Assembly (NCBI GenBank): GCA_028622995.1
Contig: JAJQJQ010000003.1
Coordinates: forward strand, 8,742,001-8,806,000
From: Panagrolaimus kolymaensis
Lineage: Eukaryota > Nematoda > Chromadorea > Rhabditida > Panagrolaimidae
Length of the DNA stretch: 64,000 nucleotides
Direction of reading: 5' to 3'
Made by a program: the position numbers and the translations under genes
Notes under the pieces: model-generated
The model's database searches: none
Told to the model about the DNA's origin: nothing
Seen by the model: only the letters and a program-made list of their open reading frames with translations
Part shown: piece by piece, positions 10,235 through 22,085 of the stretch
Layout of the letters: each line of letters starts with the position of its first letter
How positions within the stretch are numbered: position 1 is the first letter of the stretch

Positions 10235-12208
10235 TTAGTTAGCGTCAACTGAATGAATACCAAAAAGTTCACATATTTTTGCACCCCATATAGGCAACGT
10301 TAATAATTTCTCCTTAATTTCTGGGATTTGGTCGATCGATGTGTTGTTCTCTTCTTTTTTAATTGCTTGACATCTTTCTTGATAAAGTTTTATAAGCTTT
10401 TTGAAGTGATTAAATTTTTGATTATCATAATTTGGATTTGCTTGAATCATTTTCTTTTCGATTTCGATTAACTCTTCCACACGTTTTTCGAATATACCTA
10501 ATTGTTGAGAAATGCCATTTTCAACCAACATTATTGAAAATTTTGCCACCGCGATTAGAATTAGTTCAAACTCGTTTTTATTTTCTTTTAACTTATTTTT
10601 TAATTTTTTAATGGTTTCTTCATCGTTATCATGATTTCGATGTTTATCGATATTATTTTTAATTGATTCTAATTTAGCCTTTTCTTGTTGGTATTTTTCA
10701 TCTATGGATTGAAGATTGTTAAAGCTTTCCAATAATGGCCCCATTAATTTCAAAATACAAGTTCGTATTTCATTCATTGATACCGTTTCACCGGTGTTAT
10801 GAAATGGTATGCTTGAGATATGTTTCAAGAATCGCTTAATTTCTTGACACGAATATTTCCAACTTTTAGAAAAACTTTCTCGATCTTCGTCAGAAAATTG
10901 TACGCCGTTAAAACTTGCACAAATAAAACGGAAGGCTTCATTATCCAAGCAAAATGTATTTTCTTCTTTAATTGACACAGTTAAACCATCCTTTTCATAC
11001 AGATCATTAAAATATGCTTTTAGAGGCATCAAGGTATCACCAGTTTTATAAAACGTCCCTCGAGCGTTAGTAAACATAAAACAGGCATTTTTAATGGCAG
11101 TTTTGTTTAAGTTTTTTAACAATTCTCCAATGCAATATTGAAAAGTTGGCGTAAGTTTTCCTTCATTGGCTTTAAAGAGAAAACAAATGGCGTGGATTTC
11201 TTCAAAAGTTTCAATCATATTTAAAGTCCTTTTCATATTTTCCTCATCTTGCTGTAAACCTCGAGTATCTCCAATTCCAGGGGTATCAATGAGATAAATA
11301 TTGTATTTTTCATATTCTAGAAAATATTTTTTGGCATTTTGAGTCGAAGATTGGCTTCCATCAGAAAATATTTCGTTGTCATCCTCTTTACCGAAAACAA
11401 TTTCTTGAAGTTGATTTTCGTTATCAATCATTTTAAATTTAGTTGGAATAACACAAATTGGAGCTTTAGCGTCTATTGCTTCATCCATAGTTTTATAAAT
11501 TAAATAATTTGCAAAAGCATTAATCCATGTCGATTTACCAACTCCTGTTTGACCCAAAAGCAAAATATTCAAAGATTTTTTGTTTGTTTTTATGTCGGTA
11601 TTTTCTCGTTGTTGGGGAACAAAGTTCTTAACAAATTCTTTGTTATCATTTTTCACATTATCTACGGAAGTTTGAATCGGAGCATCCGACAAAGTTTTTG
11701 TATCTTGTATTTTATGATTATCACCAGGGGTTTTCTCATCATTTATGACATATATTTGTTGGTCCTATAAATTATATGTACATAAACTTTGACAAAGCTT
11801 TAAATTTGTACTTTTGTATTTATTATTGGAAGATTTGTATCCCATGTAAAAATTGTTTGTGAAGCAACGTCAACTTTTTGAAAATCTATAGTATGATTTT
11901 GAGTTGAATTGGTGTGTTTACTTTCTGAAAATTTTGTTGAATCACCAACCTAAATTTTTTTGGTTGGTCTTATTTCTGATAAATTAATGTTTTAGACATA
12001 CAATGTGGTGATGAACACCATGATCAGGGAAAATCTTATCACGTAAAATTTGATTAAATTTTAACGCATCATTTGCATCCAATGTTCCAACAAATTTCAT
12101 TATATCTTTTGCATAGTTAGAAGCAGTTTTTTCGATATCATTTCGAACTCGTTCTTCTTTTTTCGAGCTCGCAAATGTATTACCCATCTTTTTTTTAATT
12201 TTTTCCAT
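10235..12208 (-). CDS. Large P-loop GTPase, copy 1 (AIG1-like G domain)
   Basis: Exons 12208-12002, 11949-11812 and 11764-10235; 624 residues. The G domain begins about residue 180 with LLLGQTGVGKSTWINAFANY (Walker A about 186-194). It continues with VIPTKF, then IDTPGIGDTRG (G3, about 275-281), AICFLFKANEGKLTP and FTNARGTFYKTGD, all shared with the next gene. The C-terminal third is helical, Lys/Glu-rich. The N-terminal exon contains an internal MGNTFASS, a possible myristoylation start if translation began at 12187. I chose ATG 12208 because a TTTTTAG acceptor ends two bases before it. No Cys/His module is present, unlike copy 2. G-domain features resemble AIG1-type or septin-like GTPases; the exact family and role are unknown to me, and I know no C. 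elegans counterpart. Confidence 0.85.
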
Positions 12209-12210
12209 GC

Positions 12211-12217
12211 CTAAAAA
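12211..12217 (-). other. Putative trans-splice acceptor for GTPase copy 1
   Basis: On the minus strand TTTTTAG is followed by GC and then ATG (12208). There is no upstream exon to pair with it. The stop of the upstream same-strand GTPase lies about 245 bp before this ATG, a spacing seen in nematode operons, so downstream-leader trans-splicing is plausible. Confidence 0.5.
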
Positions 12218-12453
12218 CATATTTTAGAAAATTTACAGAGCTCTATAAAGTAATTATAAATGGATATGAATATCCTTCAATTTCTAGGCATAAATAGTTA
12301 ATAAAGAAATAATATTTATTTATAACAAATAAAAAAGTAAAAATAGTTAGAATAGCATTTTTTGAAACATATAATGAAGTTTTCACGAAGTTTTGTTATC
12401 GACTTGAAAAAAAACGTGGCCAGAACCATGGTTTTTTATTAACCCTAAATTAT

Positions 12454-15137
12454 CTATTTATTAATTATAAATTCATAAAAATAATTCACATACCCCGGTG
12501 GAGTATATTTTACTGTAATATGAGCGTTATGCTTTGAGACACCTTGATCCGTGGCTTTGAATAAAGTTTTTAAGGTTTTTCCTGTATGTTTTAGTGTAAA
12601 TAAGTCCTTTTTTAATCTTTTAATATCATCAGCATCTATTTTCTTGGATGATTTGTTATTAGAATTTTCAGCTGCTATTTCCATTAACTTTTTTTCTTGT
12701 TTATATTCATCCAATAATCTTTTTAAATTCTGCGATTTTATAAAATCACTTCCCATTGAAACACAATTTTCATTTTGTTGAATCGTTTGTTCCACATATT
12801 GCTCAAATGCATCATTGTAAGACAAAATTGCGTTAGCTTGAAGAAAACTACCAAATCTAAGGGAAGTTTTAATAATTTTGTTCTGTTCTTCTTTAAGTTC
12901 ATTAATTCTTTCCTCACAATCTTTAATCATTTTTTGTTTTGTCAAAGTAGCATTTTCATTTGTAAAAATTGAATTTTTAATATTTGGATCTTCAATAGCA
13001 ATTGCAGTTTTAATTTGATTAAACTTAATATGCATATGAACTTTCCAACTACATTTGCACATACGACATATTCCACTTGACATAACATCGCAAAATTCAA
13101 TATTTGGCTCAGGAATTTTTTCTGGATTTACATCGGGCAATAAACAGATTTCATGACAAGTTTGCTCATAAATCGTTTGAAACTGTTCAGAATTTCCAAT
13201 TCGCTGAGTCTTAATGCAATTTTTGCCAGCGCAAACCATTTTTGGATAATCTAATGGCTCGACTTGAATATTAATTTGCGGAATTTCTGACTTCTTTTTC
13301 AATTCAGCTAAACTATTTGCAGTATTTTCTAAGTCTTTTTTTCGATCATTGGCTACTCTAATATTAGATTCTATGAGTTCATTAACATCTGCTAAAGGTT
13401 TCGCCAAGAAAAGAATAATTTTTCGAGCTTTATTGATGGAAATAGTGTCTTTAACACGATGCGGATTTAAATTAGCGATATACTCTATGAATCTATGAGT
13501 TTCTGAAGCAGATTTTTCCCAACTTCTTGCATAATCTTTTAATTCTTCTTCCGTAAAATGGATGCCATTATGACGGATACATACTAATCGAAAAGCTTCA
13601 TTATCAACACAAAATTCTTTTTCTGGTCCCAAATTAATTAGTATATTTCTTTTATTAGCTAAATCAGTAAAGAATTTTTTTAATGGTGCTGTCGTATCTC
13701 CAGGTCGGTAAAAGCTTCCACGAGCATTAGTAAAGAAAAACGCGATGTTATTTATAGCATCTTTATGAAGTTGGAGCAATAATTCACTAATTCGAAAACG
13801 AAAATCGGGTGTCAATCTAGCTTCATTTGCTTTAAATAAAAAGCAAATTCCATGTAGCTCTTTATAGTTGCTAATAGCATTCAAAAATTTTACAAGATTT
13901 TTTTTGTCTTGCTCGGGTCCACGTGTATCTCCAATACCTGGAGTATCAATGATGTTGATAGTATATTTTGGTGTTTTAAATTGATACGTTTTCGGATTCT
14001 GTGTTGATGATTCCCCATGTGCAAGCACTTCATTTTGATCTTTTCCTCCATTTGGTGGATTCAAAGTCACTTCCTGTCCATTAAAAGAGAATTTACTTGG
14101 GATTAAACAAATAGGTTCTGGAGCATTTACAGCTTCCACAATAGTGTAAAAAGTTGTGTAATTTGCAAAAGCATTAATCCATGTTGATTTCCCAACTCCT
14201 GTTTGACCAAGAACTAGAATATTGAGGATTTTCTTTGAGCTTGGACGCTCTGTAGTCATGAAAAGATCATTTTTAATAATTACTGGATTTGGACCTGGTG
14301 GCGGCGTAGGAGGCGGAAGTGCAGGTCGAGATGTAGATGGAGATAAAGATGGAGATGGAGATGGAGATGGAGATGGAGATGGAGATGGAGATGGAGGTGT
14401 GGTGGGTTCAATTATGTGGTGGTGGTTAATCCCTTCTTCCTGTTTACGTTTCTCCTCTTTTTCTCGTTTCGATTTCTGTTCATTTTCGATTCGGCGCATA
14501 ATATCTTCTAGTCGTTTACGCAATTCCTCGTTTTCTCGCATTAATCTTTTGATTCGTTCATTTTTAAGTTGACGCTCAATATCTTCTTGCTGTTTATCCT
14601 TTTCCTCTTCTTCACCCTTGATATTTTCGATTGGTTCAATTTCTTGCTTTTCCTTTCCTTCACACTGTTCATAATCGTGTTTAATTGTTGTTCGAACCGT
14701 TGGAGTTGGCTTCTACAAATTTAAAAAATACAATCAAAATGATTTATAAAATTAGGAAACTCACCACTTGACTGATGGGTTTTTTAATGACGGCTTTTCC
14801 ATGTGCTTGAGATTGGAGTTCCAAATTATCGAAAAACAATGCCTTAACAGCTACCACCCCGCTAGCAATTTTTCGCTCGGCTTCAATGTTTTCCAAAGCT
14901 GAGGATGCGTTGTTAGTTTGTGATTTATCAAATTCGGTTAGGAGAGAAGATGAGTTCTCTTCCTTACCTCCTGCTACTTCTTCCTAAAGATTTGTTATAA
15001 AGTACGTGACGGATATTAAAAAAAAATACCATTCGTAGATTTGACTCTTCTTCATTTACTGTCGTTTCTTTTTTTTTTTGAAACTCGTCCGCATTAAAAT
15101 CTGTTAAACCATTTTTGAGCAAAATTTTGTCATCCAT
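12454..15137 (-). CDS. Large P-loop GTPase, copy 2, with Cys/His module
   Basis: Exons 15137-15030, 14983-14765 and 14712-12454; 861 residues. A Glu/Lys-rich coiled coil (about residues 130-190) and a Ser-Pro repeat with poly-Pro (about 190-240) precede the G domain: VLGQTGVGKSTWINAFANY, LIPSKF, IDTPGIGDTRG, GICFLFKANEARLTP, FTNARGSFYRPGD. Behind it lies a Cys/His cluster: VCAGKNC, TCHEIC, FCDVMSSGICRMCKCSWKVH with a final HMH. This looks zinc-binding and is, from memory, seen in uncharacterised large GTPases of other invertebrates and fish. A helical tail follows. The start is preceded by TTTTTAG 11 bp upstream. Close G-domain similarity and same orientation mark a tandem duplication with copy 1. 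Function unknown; a role in innate defence, as for other AIG1/IRG-like GTPases, is only a guess. Confidence 0.85.
14348..14395 (+). repeat. Hexanucleotide microsatellite (GATGGA)n inside a coding exon
   Basis: About eight copies of GATGGA on the plus strand encode a Ser-Pro dipeptide run in the minus-strand GTPase copy 2. The frame is kept because the unit is six bases. The run is likely to vary in length between individuals. Confidence 0.9.
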
Positions 15138-18100
15138 TTTTAAACAATCTAAAAAGAAAAATTTAAATGCACCACAAACAAAAAAATAGTGAAATAAGCT
15201 GGAAATTTAATTAGCTTTTACAGAGATTTTATTCTAGAAAATGGTATCTTTCTAAAATTATGTTATCATTTCACGCATTGTGTATAAGCATTTTCCACTT
15301 TTCTTTTGATAACCGCAAAACACTAAAAAAATTTTTATGGTTAATCTTCTTTTGACAACGGTGCTTTTCGACAATATATTTCCTTTGTTCTTGATCTTGT
15401 TTAATAGCTCATTTCCCTTATCATTTTTAAAGAATTTCTTTGTTGTTTCTATTAAAACATCAAAAAACTATTAACTTGAAGCAAAATGTAAAATAATGAT
15501 CGACTTAATACACGAATAGATGAAGGAAATTTGCAAGCGTTTTCATTAAGTTTTTAAATAAAGTTTTTTACCTTCGAATTTGAAAGAAACTGTTTTTAAG
15601 CAGCAGCAACTTAAAAACTATATCGTATTAAAATCGTTTTAAAAAGATATAAATGCTAACAAATTAGTTTTTCTTTAACAAAATATACGGATTAATTGTT
15701 ACTGAACTGTGATATTAATATATAAAGACTCAATTAATTTGTTTAATTCCAAACAAACTTAATCACGGTGAGGACGAAAAAATGAAAAATTGAAGATTTT
15801 AATTTAAATTTTTGGAGAAAAAATTTATTATTAGAAATTAATTATCGAATTCAAGTTTTAAAAAGAAATTTTACAATATATAACGAGTTGCTTTTAAAGA
15901 CGATGTGTTTAAAAGATATGTGTTAGATGGATAAATTTGTTGCTACTTTAATAAAGCGCTTTTGTTTACTAAAAAAACTTATGAGTGTTTACAATCAGTT
16001 TACTAATACAAAATCTCAGGGGAGATTCATCTTGATCAGAAAGACTTAAATCACAAAAGCATGGTATTGAACCATTTCAATTTTTTTATTAAAATTTTAA
16101 TATTTTTATTTGCTAAATCTATTTTTTTTTTCAAAGGAACATGGAATTTGTAATATTTTCTTGTAATATATTTTTTATTTAAAAAAAGCCGCTTTTGAGA
16201 AGAAGAAAAAATGTTGCGTTTTTTCTTAAAAAAACTATAATTCAATTATTATCCATAATAACTCATTTGGCTCTTCCTTTCATAGAATAAAAAAACTGGA
16301 ATTGGGTTTTTTTTTTTGAAAGATACATAGTATAGTTATTTTTGCCTAACAACAGCTGCTTGTTTTCTTCTCATCTTATTATTTTTTTTCTTTGCTCTAA
16401 TTAATTTTAATGTATTTTTTTTTTGTTAAAAATTACTCATAAATCCATTTTTGAGAATTTAATAATAAAAATTTTTACAAATCTCACTTCTCGAAAAGTT
16501 CCGAAAATTTATATTTACGGCAATGAAATCCCTTCATTTTTCTCGATGATATTTCATACATATTTAAAAAACGCTATTTCTTTCTATTTTTTTTCGTTTT
16601 TATATTTATTCTGTAAAACACACAGTTAGTTGACAACATTCATTTTTATGTTTCTGTATTCTAAAAAGAAAAAGAAAAAAACTTATATTTTTTCTGACAC
16701 GCACCGCAGACATAAAATCATCATCACTGTGTTTTTTTTTTACTTTTAATATTTAATTTCGATTTAAAAAGAAAAAAGTGAAGAAACATTTTTTTTATTT
16801 TTTAACTTAAAAACAAAATAATATTTATATTATTTTTTTGCAGTTATTGAATGGCAATCTTGCGCCCTCCAATTAAATTTTTATTTTTTGGTTTTGAGAG
16901 TTCAATTGCGTGCTTCAAAAATTAAGATCATTCGTCAACTTCCATTTCTGAAGTGCAAGACACTGTTATTGTGTTTAAAGAAAACAAGCTTACTTAGTGA
17001 CAAGAAAAAGAAAAAGCAAGTGCATATAAGCCTATTTTAGTCTCATCGTCGTTTGAGGCAGCAACGGCGATGACAAGTAAGAGGGGCGTGGTGCCATACA
17101 TCCAATTTTGGCGATGACTATGGCGGCAAGGCGGCATCATGTTCCATCACCAAAGAAGGCAAATGAAAAAAGAAAAAAACAAGGCGGTCAACAAGCGTTT
17201 TTCACTTCAAAAAAGAAAATATATTATACGCTAGTTTTTTTTTATAGCCTTCTTATCCCTTCTGTTTCATTTTCATTGGTTACTTTCTTTTTTTAGAATT
17301 TTTTTGTAAGTAATTTTACGGTTTTTGATGATTCCTTTCCATATTTTTTTCTAAATCTCGTGTAAAAAAAAAAGTTTGCATGAATGAAAAGTTGCCGCCA
17401 GAAAAAAAAACTTTTATTCGCCATCGATGACAATGATTAGAGAACGCTTAATTAGTTTTCCTTTTCCTGCTTTTTTTTCTGACTTCTTTGGCTTTCATTC
17501 ACATACATTCTTTCAAAATACATCTTCTTGCGCTAGCTGGTTCCGGAGAATCCTTTCCTCTCTCTAAAAACATACATGACAAGAAGCAAGCATATTTACT
17601 TTTTTGACGCATGCGCGAAAAACAAAAACACCAAAAAGTTGTTTGAAGCCGCTGCAAGCTTTTTTGCTAAAGCTTGAAAAAAAAATTATTTGTGAAAGCT
17701 ATATGTATCCTAGTGTGATGTTGGTCATCACACATATTGAGAAAGCAAAAATAAATGCAATAGCAAGATTTTCTTCTTTACAACCAGCCAGTCAGCAGCC
17801 ACCTATTGTCATCAATAGCATAGCGGAGGAAATAGAATAAAATATTAGGATATACTTGCCATAGAAAGATTGTTGTTCTTACATATGTTTTAATAATGAA
17901 TAAAAATCGTGGCCTTTCGGTGAGCGCAAGTTTTTTTATGTAATTAAAGTTCTTTTTTTAATATTGTCATTGTATTTAAAAAAGAAATAAAGATATTTAA
18001 TTGTTAATAATTTCTGTCAACTTTTTTAGCTGCAGCCTTTATCTAAATATTTAAAGTTTTAATTCATGTATGTCATTTAAAAATCCATTTCTGCTGGTAT

Positions 18101-18225
18101 CAATTTTTTATTAATCCCTTTTTTCTATTTACATTGTTGCTGCCATTTTTCAACTTCCTTTAAAACTTTCTTGGCCCTTTAAAAAAATAACCAAAACCAT
18201 ATTTTTATATATAAATGGAAATGTG
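15138..18225 (+). other. Intergenic, 3.1 kb
   Basis: AT-rich sequence between the divergent GTPase and Ly6-type genes. Frames here are short and dominated by Phe, Lys or Ile codons from homopolymers. Upstream regulatory sequence for both neighbours is expected, but I recognise no specific element or RNA gene. Confidence 0.6.
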
Positions 18226-20424
18226 ATGAGATTAGCTGAATTGGATAGTTGCTTTTTTAAATTTTCAACAACTTTATATAGCTATATTTTTTTACTTGTG
18301 TTTATGCTAAACTTTACTACAGCCCTCGTTCAAAATCATTCTCAACACCAACATCGAAGGCGACAAATACCCGGTACAAATAATTTTGATGATTATATCA
18401 ACAGCAATATTCAAGTTATTTCACCATCAAATAATGAATGTTATAGTTGCGCTTCATCAGCATATTTATATTTTTGGAATCAATTATTAATGCATCATTA
18501 TTTTCCTCCCAAAAATTTCACGGATCGTTGTTGGCAACCTGATATTGATATTGGTAGTGTTCCTTGCATGTCTGCATGCTTTACGATTGTTGAAGAAGTT
18601 TATGCTCATGGTGAGTCGAAAATTTTTTAGTCAATGTCGTAGCCAATTACAAATAATACCAAAAAAAATTACAACTTTTTTAAAGAAATTTAGTTATATT
18701 TTCATTATTTTCTTTACATTTTTTTTCTTTTACTTTTTATGGAGCTCCCCAGAAATTGGGCTTTTTCGATGCATTTTGACAGGAAAAAAATAGAAAAAAC
18801 ACATATGTTGTAATCTTTGCGTCGTCGTGTCATTCCATTTTTGGATAAAAATGTTGCCATGAAAAACATATTATACATTTGGCTATAAATTTATTTATTT
18901 GTTTATGTGGGCAACAAAAAAAAAGAATTATTACCATATTAAATATTATTTTGTTGATTGGTTGGTGTTAGTTTCACTCCTTGCGCAAAAAAAACTTTAT
19001 TTATTTTTGTTTTTCACCTTTTCTTTTAATTTAGCAGTGGTGGCTTTTAATGAGGCAACCACGAGCTTCTTAAGGTAAAAACGCATTTTATTTTTTTTAT
19101 TGGATTGGTTTTTAAAAGTCAGCAACTTGTCCCAAAAACAACAGATTTTTTAAGGCTCGACGGCGGAAAGTCAATTTCAATTTTTTAATCCATTTTTTTT
19201 TCTTCGATATAAAAAAGGATTATTTTCACCTGTCATAAGAGGGGAATAATATGGTGAAGGAAAAAGTGTTTATTTTGCATTGAATTAATTCTCAAAAAAA
19301 AAAAAAAAATTGAGAGGAGAGAAACAAAAGTGCCGAAAAATTATCCACTTTTCCTTCATTTTTTTCTTCTATCCTTTACTTTTCAAAAAAAAAATGGATA
19401 TAAAAAGGCACCAACAACGACAACAAACATTAAGTGCTGCAACTCTCCAAATTAAAGTTATCGTCACTTATGTTGCTTCTGCTGCTATTGATGCTTGCTT
19501 CTAAGTACCAAAAAAAAGTTTCTCTTTGCAAACATTTAATTCGTTGCCTTTTGCGCTCTTCAAACATCAATTTTTTTTTTTGGAAGCAAGCCATGACTCG
19601 AAGTTCACAGAAAAAGCAATTGTCACCAACCAACTTTTTTTTTTTAAACTTGGGGGTTCATTTCTTGATTGGATATATGCATGCTTATTTTGCGGCAATG
19701 AAAAAAATAGTAGTGTAATTACACGAAAAATGGAGGCTATAAAACTGAAAAAAATATATATCCATTTATCGGTGTTATTGAAAATGAAGGCTATCATAAA
19801 AATACATAAATACGAAAATGAAATGAAATTTTTTTATTATCTTCTAAATTTGGTGGTAAATAGGACAATTAAATATGCTCAAAAAAAGTATTAGAAAAAG
19901 CAATCATAAAAAAAATATATATTAATTTTCTTTTTTATTTTTTAAAGTAAAAACCTTTTAAAAAAATAATTGACTAAAATAGCTATGAGCCAAAGATCAG
20001 TTTCGATATTTCTATGCTTATTTTTAAATAACCTTTGCAGATCCATTATCAGTCTCAGGGCAAGCGGTAATGCGGGGATGTGTAGATCGTTTATTACTTT
20101 TTGGTATGGATGTTGATGTTAAAGAAGCTATCATATCATATGATGAAATGTGTCGAGCCATGGATAGGCATCTACTTCAATTAGTTCCATTAAATCAAGA
20201 TAATTCATTAGTAAAAATTTTATTCACTTTTTTGTCAAATTTAAATACCCCAAGTATTTTTTTAGGTTATGGTGTGTACATGCGTTGGAAAACTTTGCAA
20301 CAAAAACGATGCTGAAAATATTCTATCCATAGCAACAACGACATATTCTAATTTTTCGCTATTTTCATTGTTGTTTTTTGCTGCTGTTATAAATTTAATT
20401 TTGTTATTAAATGCTTTTAGATAA
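18226..20424 (+). CDS. Ly6/uPAR-type GPI-anchored protein, ODR-2/HOT-like
   Basis: Exons 18226-18610, 20041-20210 and 20266-20424; 237 residues. Intron 1 is 1430 bp and holds nothing recognisable. A hydrophobic stretch near residue 20-35 (SYIFLLVFMLNFTTA) can act as signal peptide. The mature protein starts its Cys array with NECYSCASS and continues with NFTDRC, VPCMSACF, MRGCVDRL, EMC and ends CTCVGKLCNKND, a typical three-finger ending with CN. A final hydrophobic tail (FSLFSLLFFAAVINLILLL) fits a GPI signal. The CYSC start, KNFTDRC and CxxxxCN pattern resemble the nematode ODR-2/HOT family, neuronal surface proteins linked to olfaction in C. elegans. Start at 18226 is the first ATG of this frame. 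Confidence 0.8.
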
Positions 20425-20669
20425 TAAAGAAAGAAAGATTTATTATATCCCCAAATTTTAAGTAAATACAAATATATAAAATTTTAAAATCCCGAATTTT
20501 AAGCACAAAAATTAAAAGTTTACAGTTTTTCTGAATTGCTGACTAGCGAGAATATATATAATTTTGGTAAAGCGGAATCATGAAAAGCTTAAAACTGAAT
20601 ATACACAAAGCAAAAGATAAATACAGACACTGGAATGAAGAAAAAAAAATTGAATGCAAAGGTTTTTAA

Positions 20670-22085
20670 TTAACTATCATTAATAGAAGTAACCACCGTA
20701 AATACATTACTCATCCCAATGAGGCAATTATATTTCACCGAAAAGTAAGCAGCAACATATTGACCTGCTTGAAGTGAATTACATTCAGCCACATATCTTT
20801 TTGGTGAACCTTCAGGAATTTCATTGGTATCATCCATTGCAGCTCGAGCTGCATCCGTGGTTTCATAACATAGCCACATATACATCCAATATTCGGGAGC
20901 TCCAAAATCTCTTACAGGATGTTTATAAAATCCAATCCAATCAAGATTTGAACCATGTTTAGGAAAATATTTTTTTGTAAAATGAAATTGGCACATAAAA
21001 TACACGGAACATGTCCAAGTTGGAATATCCATAAATTTACAAAGTGGTGGGACAACGTGATGATGATGGTCTTTAGCAAAGATATCAGGAATTTCATAAT
21101 TTGCATAAACGGGTAAGTGATCGCTTAGAAATATTTCTTCATCAATATCATAACATAAATTTTTGTAGGAAAGATTTTTGGTTTTAATTAACACTCGATC
21201 ACACCAACTTGGAACCCGGCCAAAATCATAATTTGGTGTTCCAATCTAAAAATAAATTATGAATTATTCTAATTTTGGCGAGAGAGAAAAATGTTAAAAT
21301 AAACAACAACGAACCTTAAATTTATAGGAAGGTGGAAATATAATTGGAGGTTCCTCGAATTCACTAAAAGCCGCTCCACTTTTCATTGCTAAATGTAATT
21401 GATCTGCATCGGGATTTTTTCCATGAAGCTCTCTGCCTTCATTTAAATTTAGACAGCCTCCAGTTAATTTTAGGGTTGATCGAAAATTTAAATCTCCAAA
21501 CCAAAATACCACTCGTTTAGAGGCGACATCTTTAGCATCATCGAATGCGCAAGTTTTACCTTGATTATATTGTTTCAAGCGATAACCCAAATTTTCTTGG
21601 GCATGCGTTAAATGACCGGTAATAAAGACTAAATCCACGCCATTTCTTAAGTGAAATCGAGTTCCCATCGTTCCTTTATAACCCAATGTTCCACCAAGGG
21701 TGTAACGAACATATCGATTATCAATTTTTTGAATAAAACTTGCAAATTCTGAATTTCCAAAAATCATAATTAAATTTGAAAGTAAATATTGATGAAAGAT
21801 GAGAGTTTGTTTTTGTTGACACATTAATTCAGTAAAAAAATATAGCCATGTTTTATATTTAGTCGTAACACCAGAAATTTCAGCGTGTGGAACTTCCTAG
21901 AAAAAAACTGTGTTAGTTTAACTAAAGTTCAAAGGTCGCAATAAACAACAAACCTGTATCGACACAGCAAAAACATCTGATTGGGTTTTAGAAGTGCTTG
22001 GCTTAGCAAGTTTAAATTTATTCATAATATTCATATCCGCTTGATATTTAGCCACATTAAAAGTATACAAAAATACCCGACCCAT
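20670..22085 (-). CDS. cil-1: Inositol polyphosphate 5-phosphatase with C-terminal SKICH domain
   Basis: Exons 22085-21954, 21896-21315 and 21245-20670; 429 residues. Catalytic-domain motifs appear in order: FAVSIQEVPHAEI (split by intron 1), ITGHLTHAQENL, VVFWFGDLNFR, VPSWCDRVLIKTK and LSDHLPVYANYE. The C-terminal ~120 residues (WTCSVYFM, DWIGFYKHPVRDFGAPEYW, YVAAYFSVKYNCLIGMSNVF) fit a SKICH domain. This order matches INPP5K/SKIP, which removes the 5-phosphate from PI(4,5)P2 and PI(3,4,5)P3 at membranes; the C. elegans member of this group is CIL-1. Donors GTTCGT and GTTTGT are weak but the phases agree. Confidence 0.87.

Noticed and set aside
14222..14572. Plus-strand frame with a Gly-Asp repeat
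   Set aside because: It is the reverse strand of the Ser-Pro repeat in GTPase copy 2; no start context or domain.
19310..19894. Several frames in intron 1 of the Ly6-type gene
   Set aside because: Mutually overlapping, Phe/Lys/Ile-rich, with no codon preference like that of the neighbouring exons.
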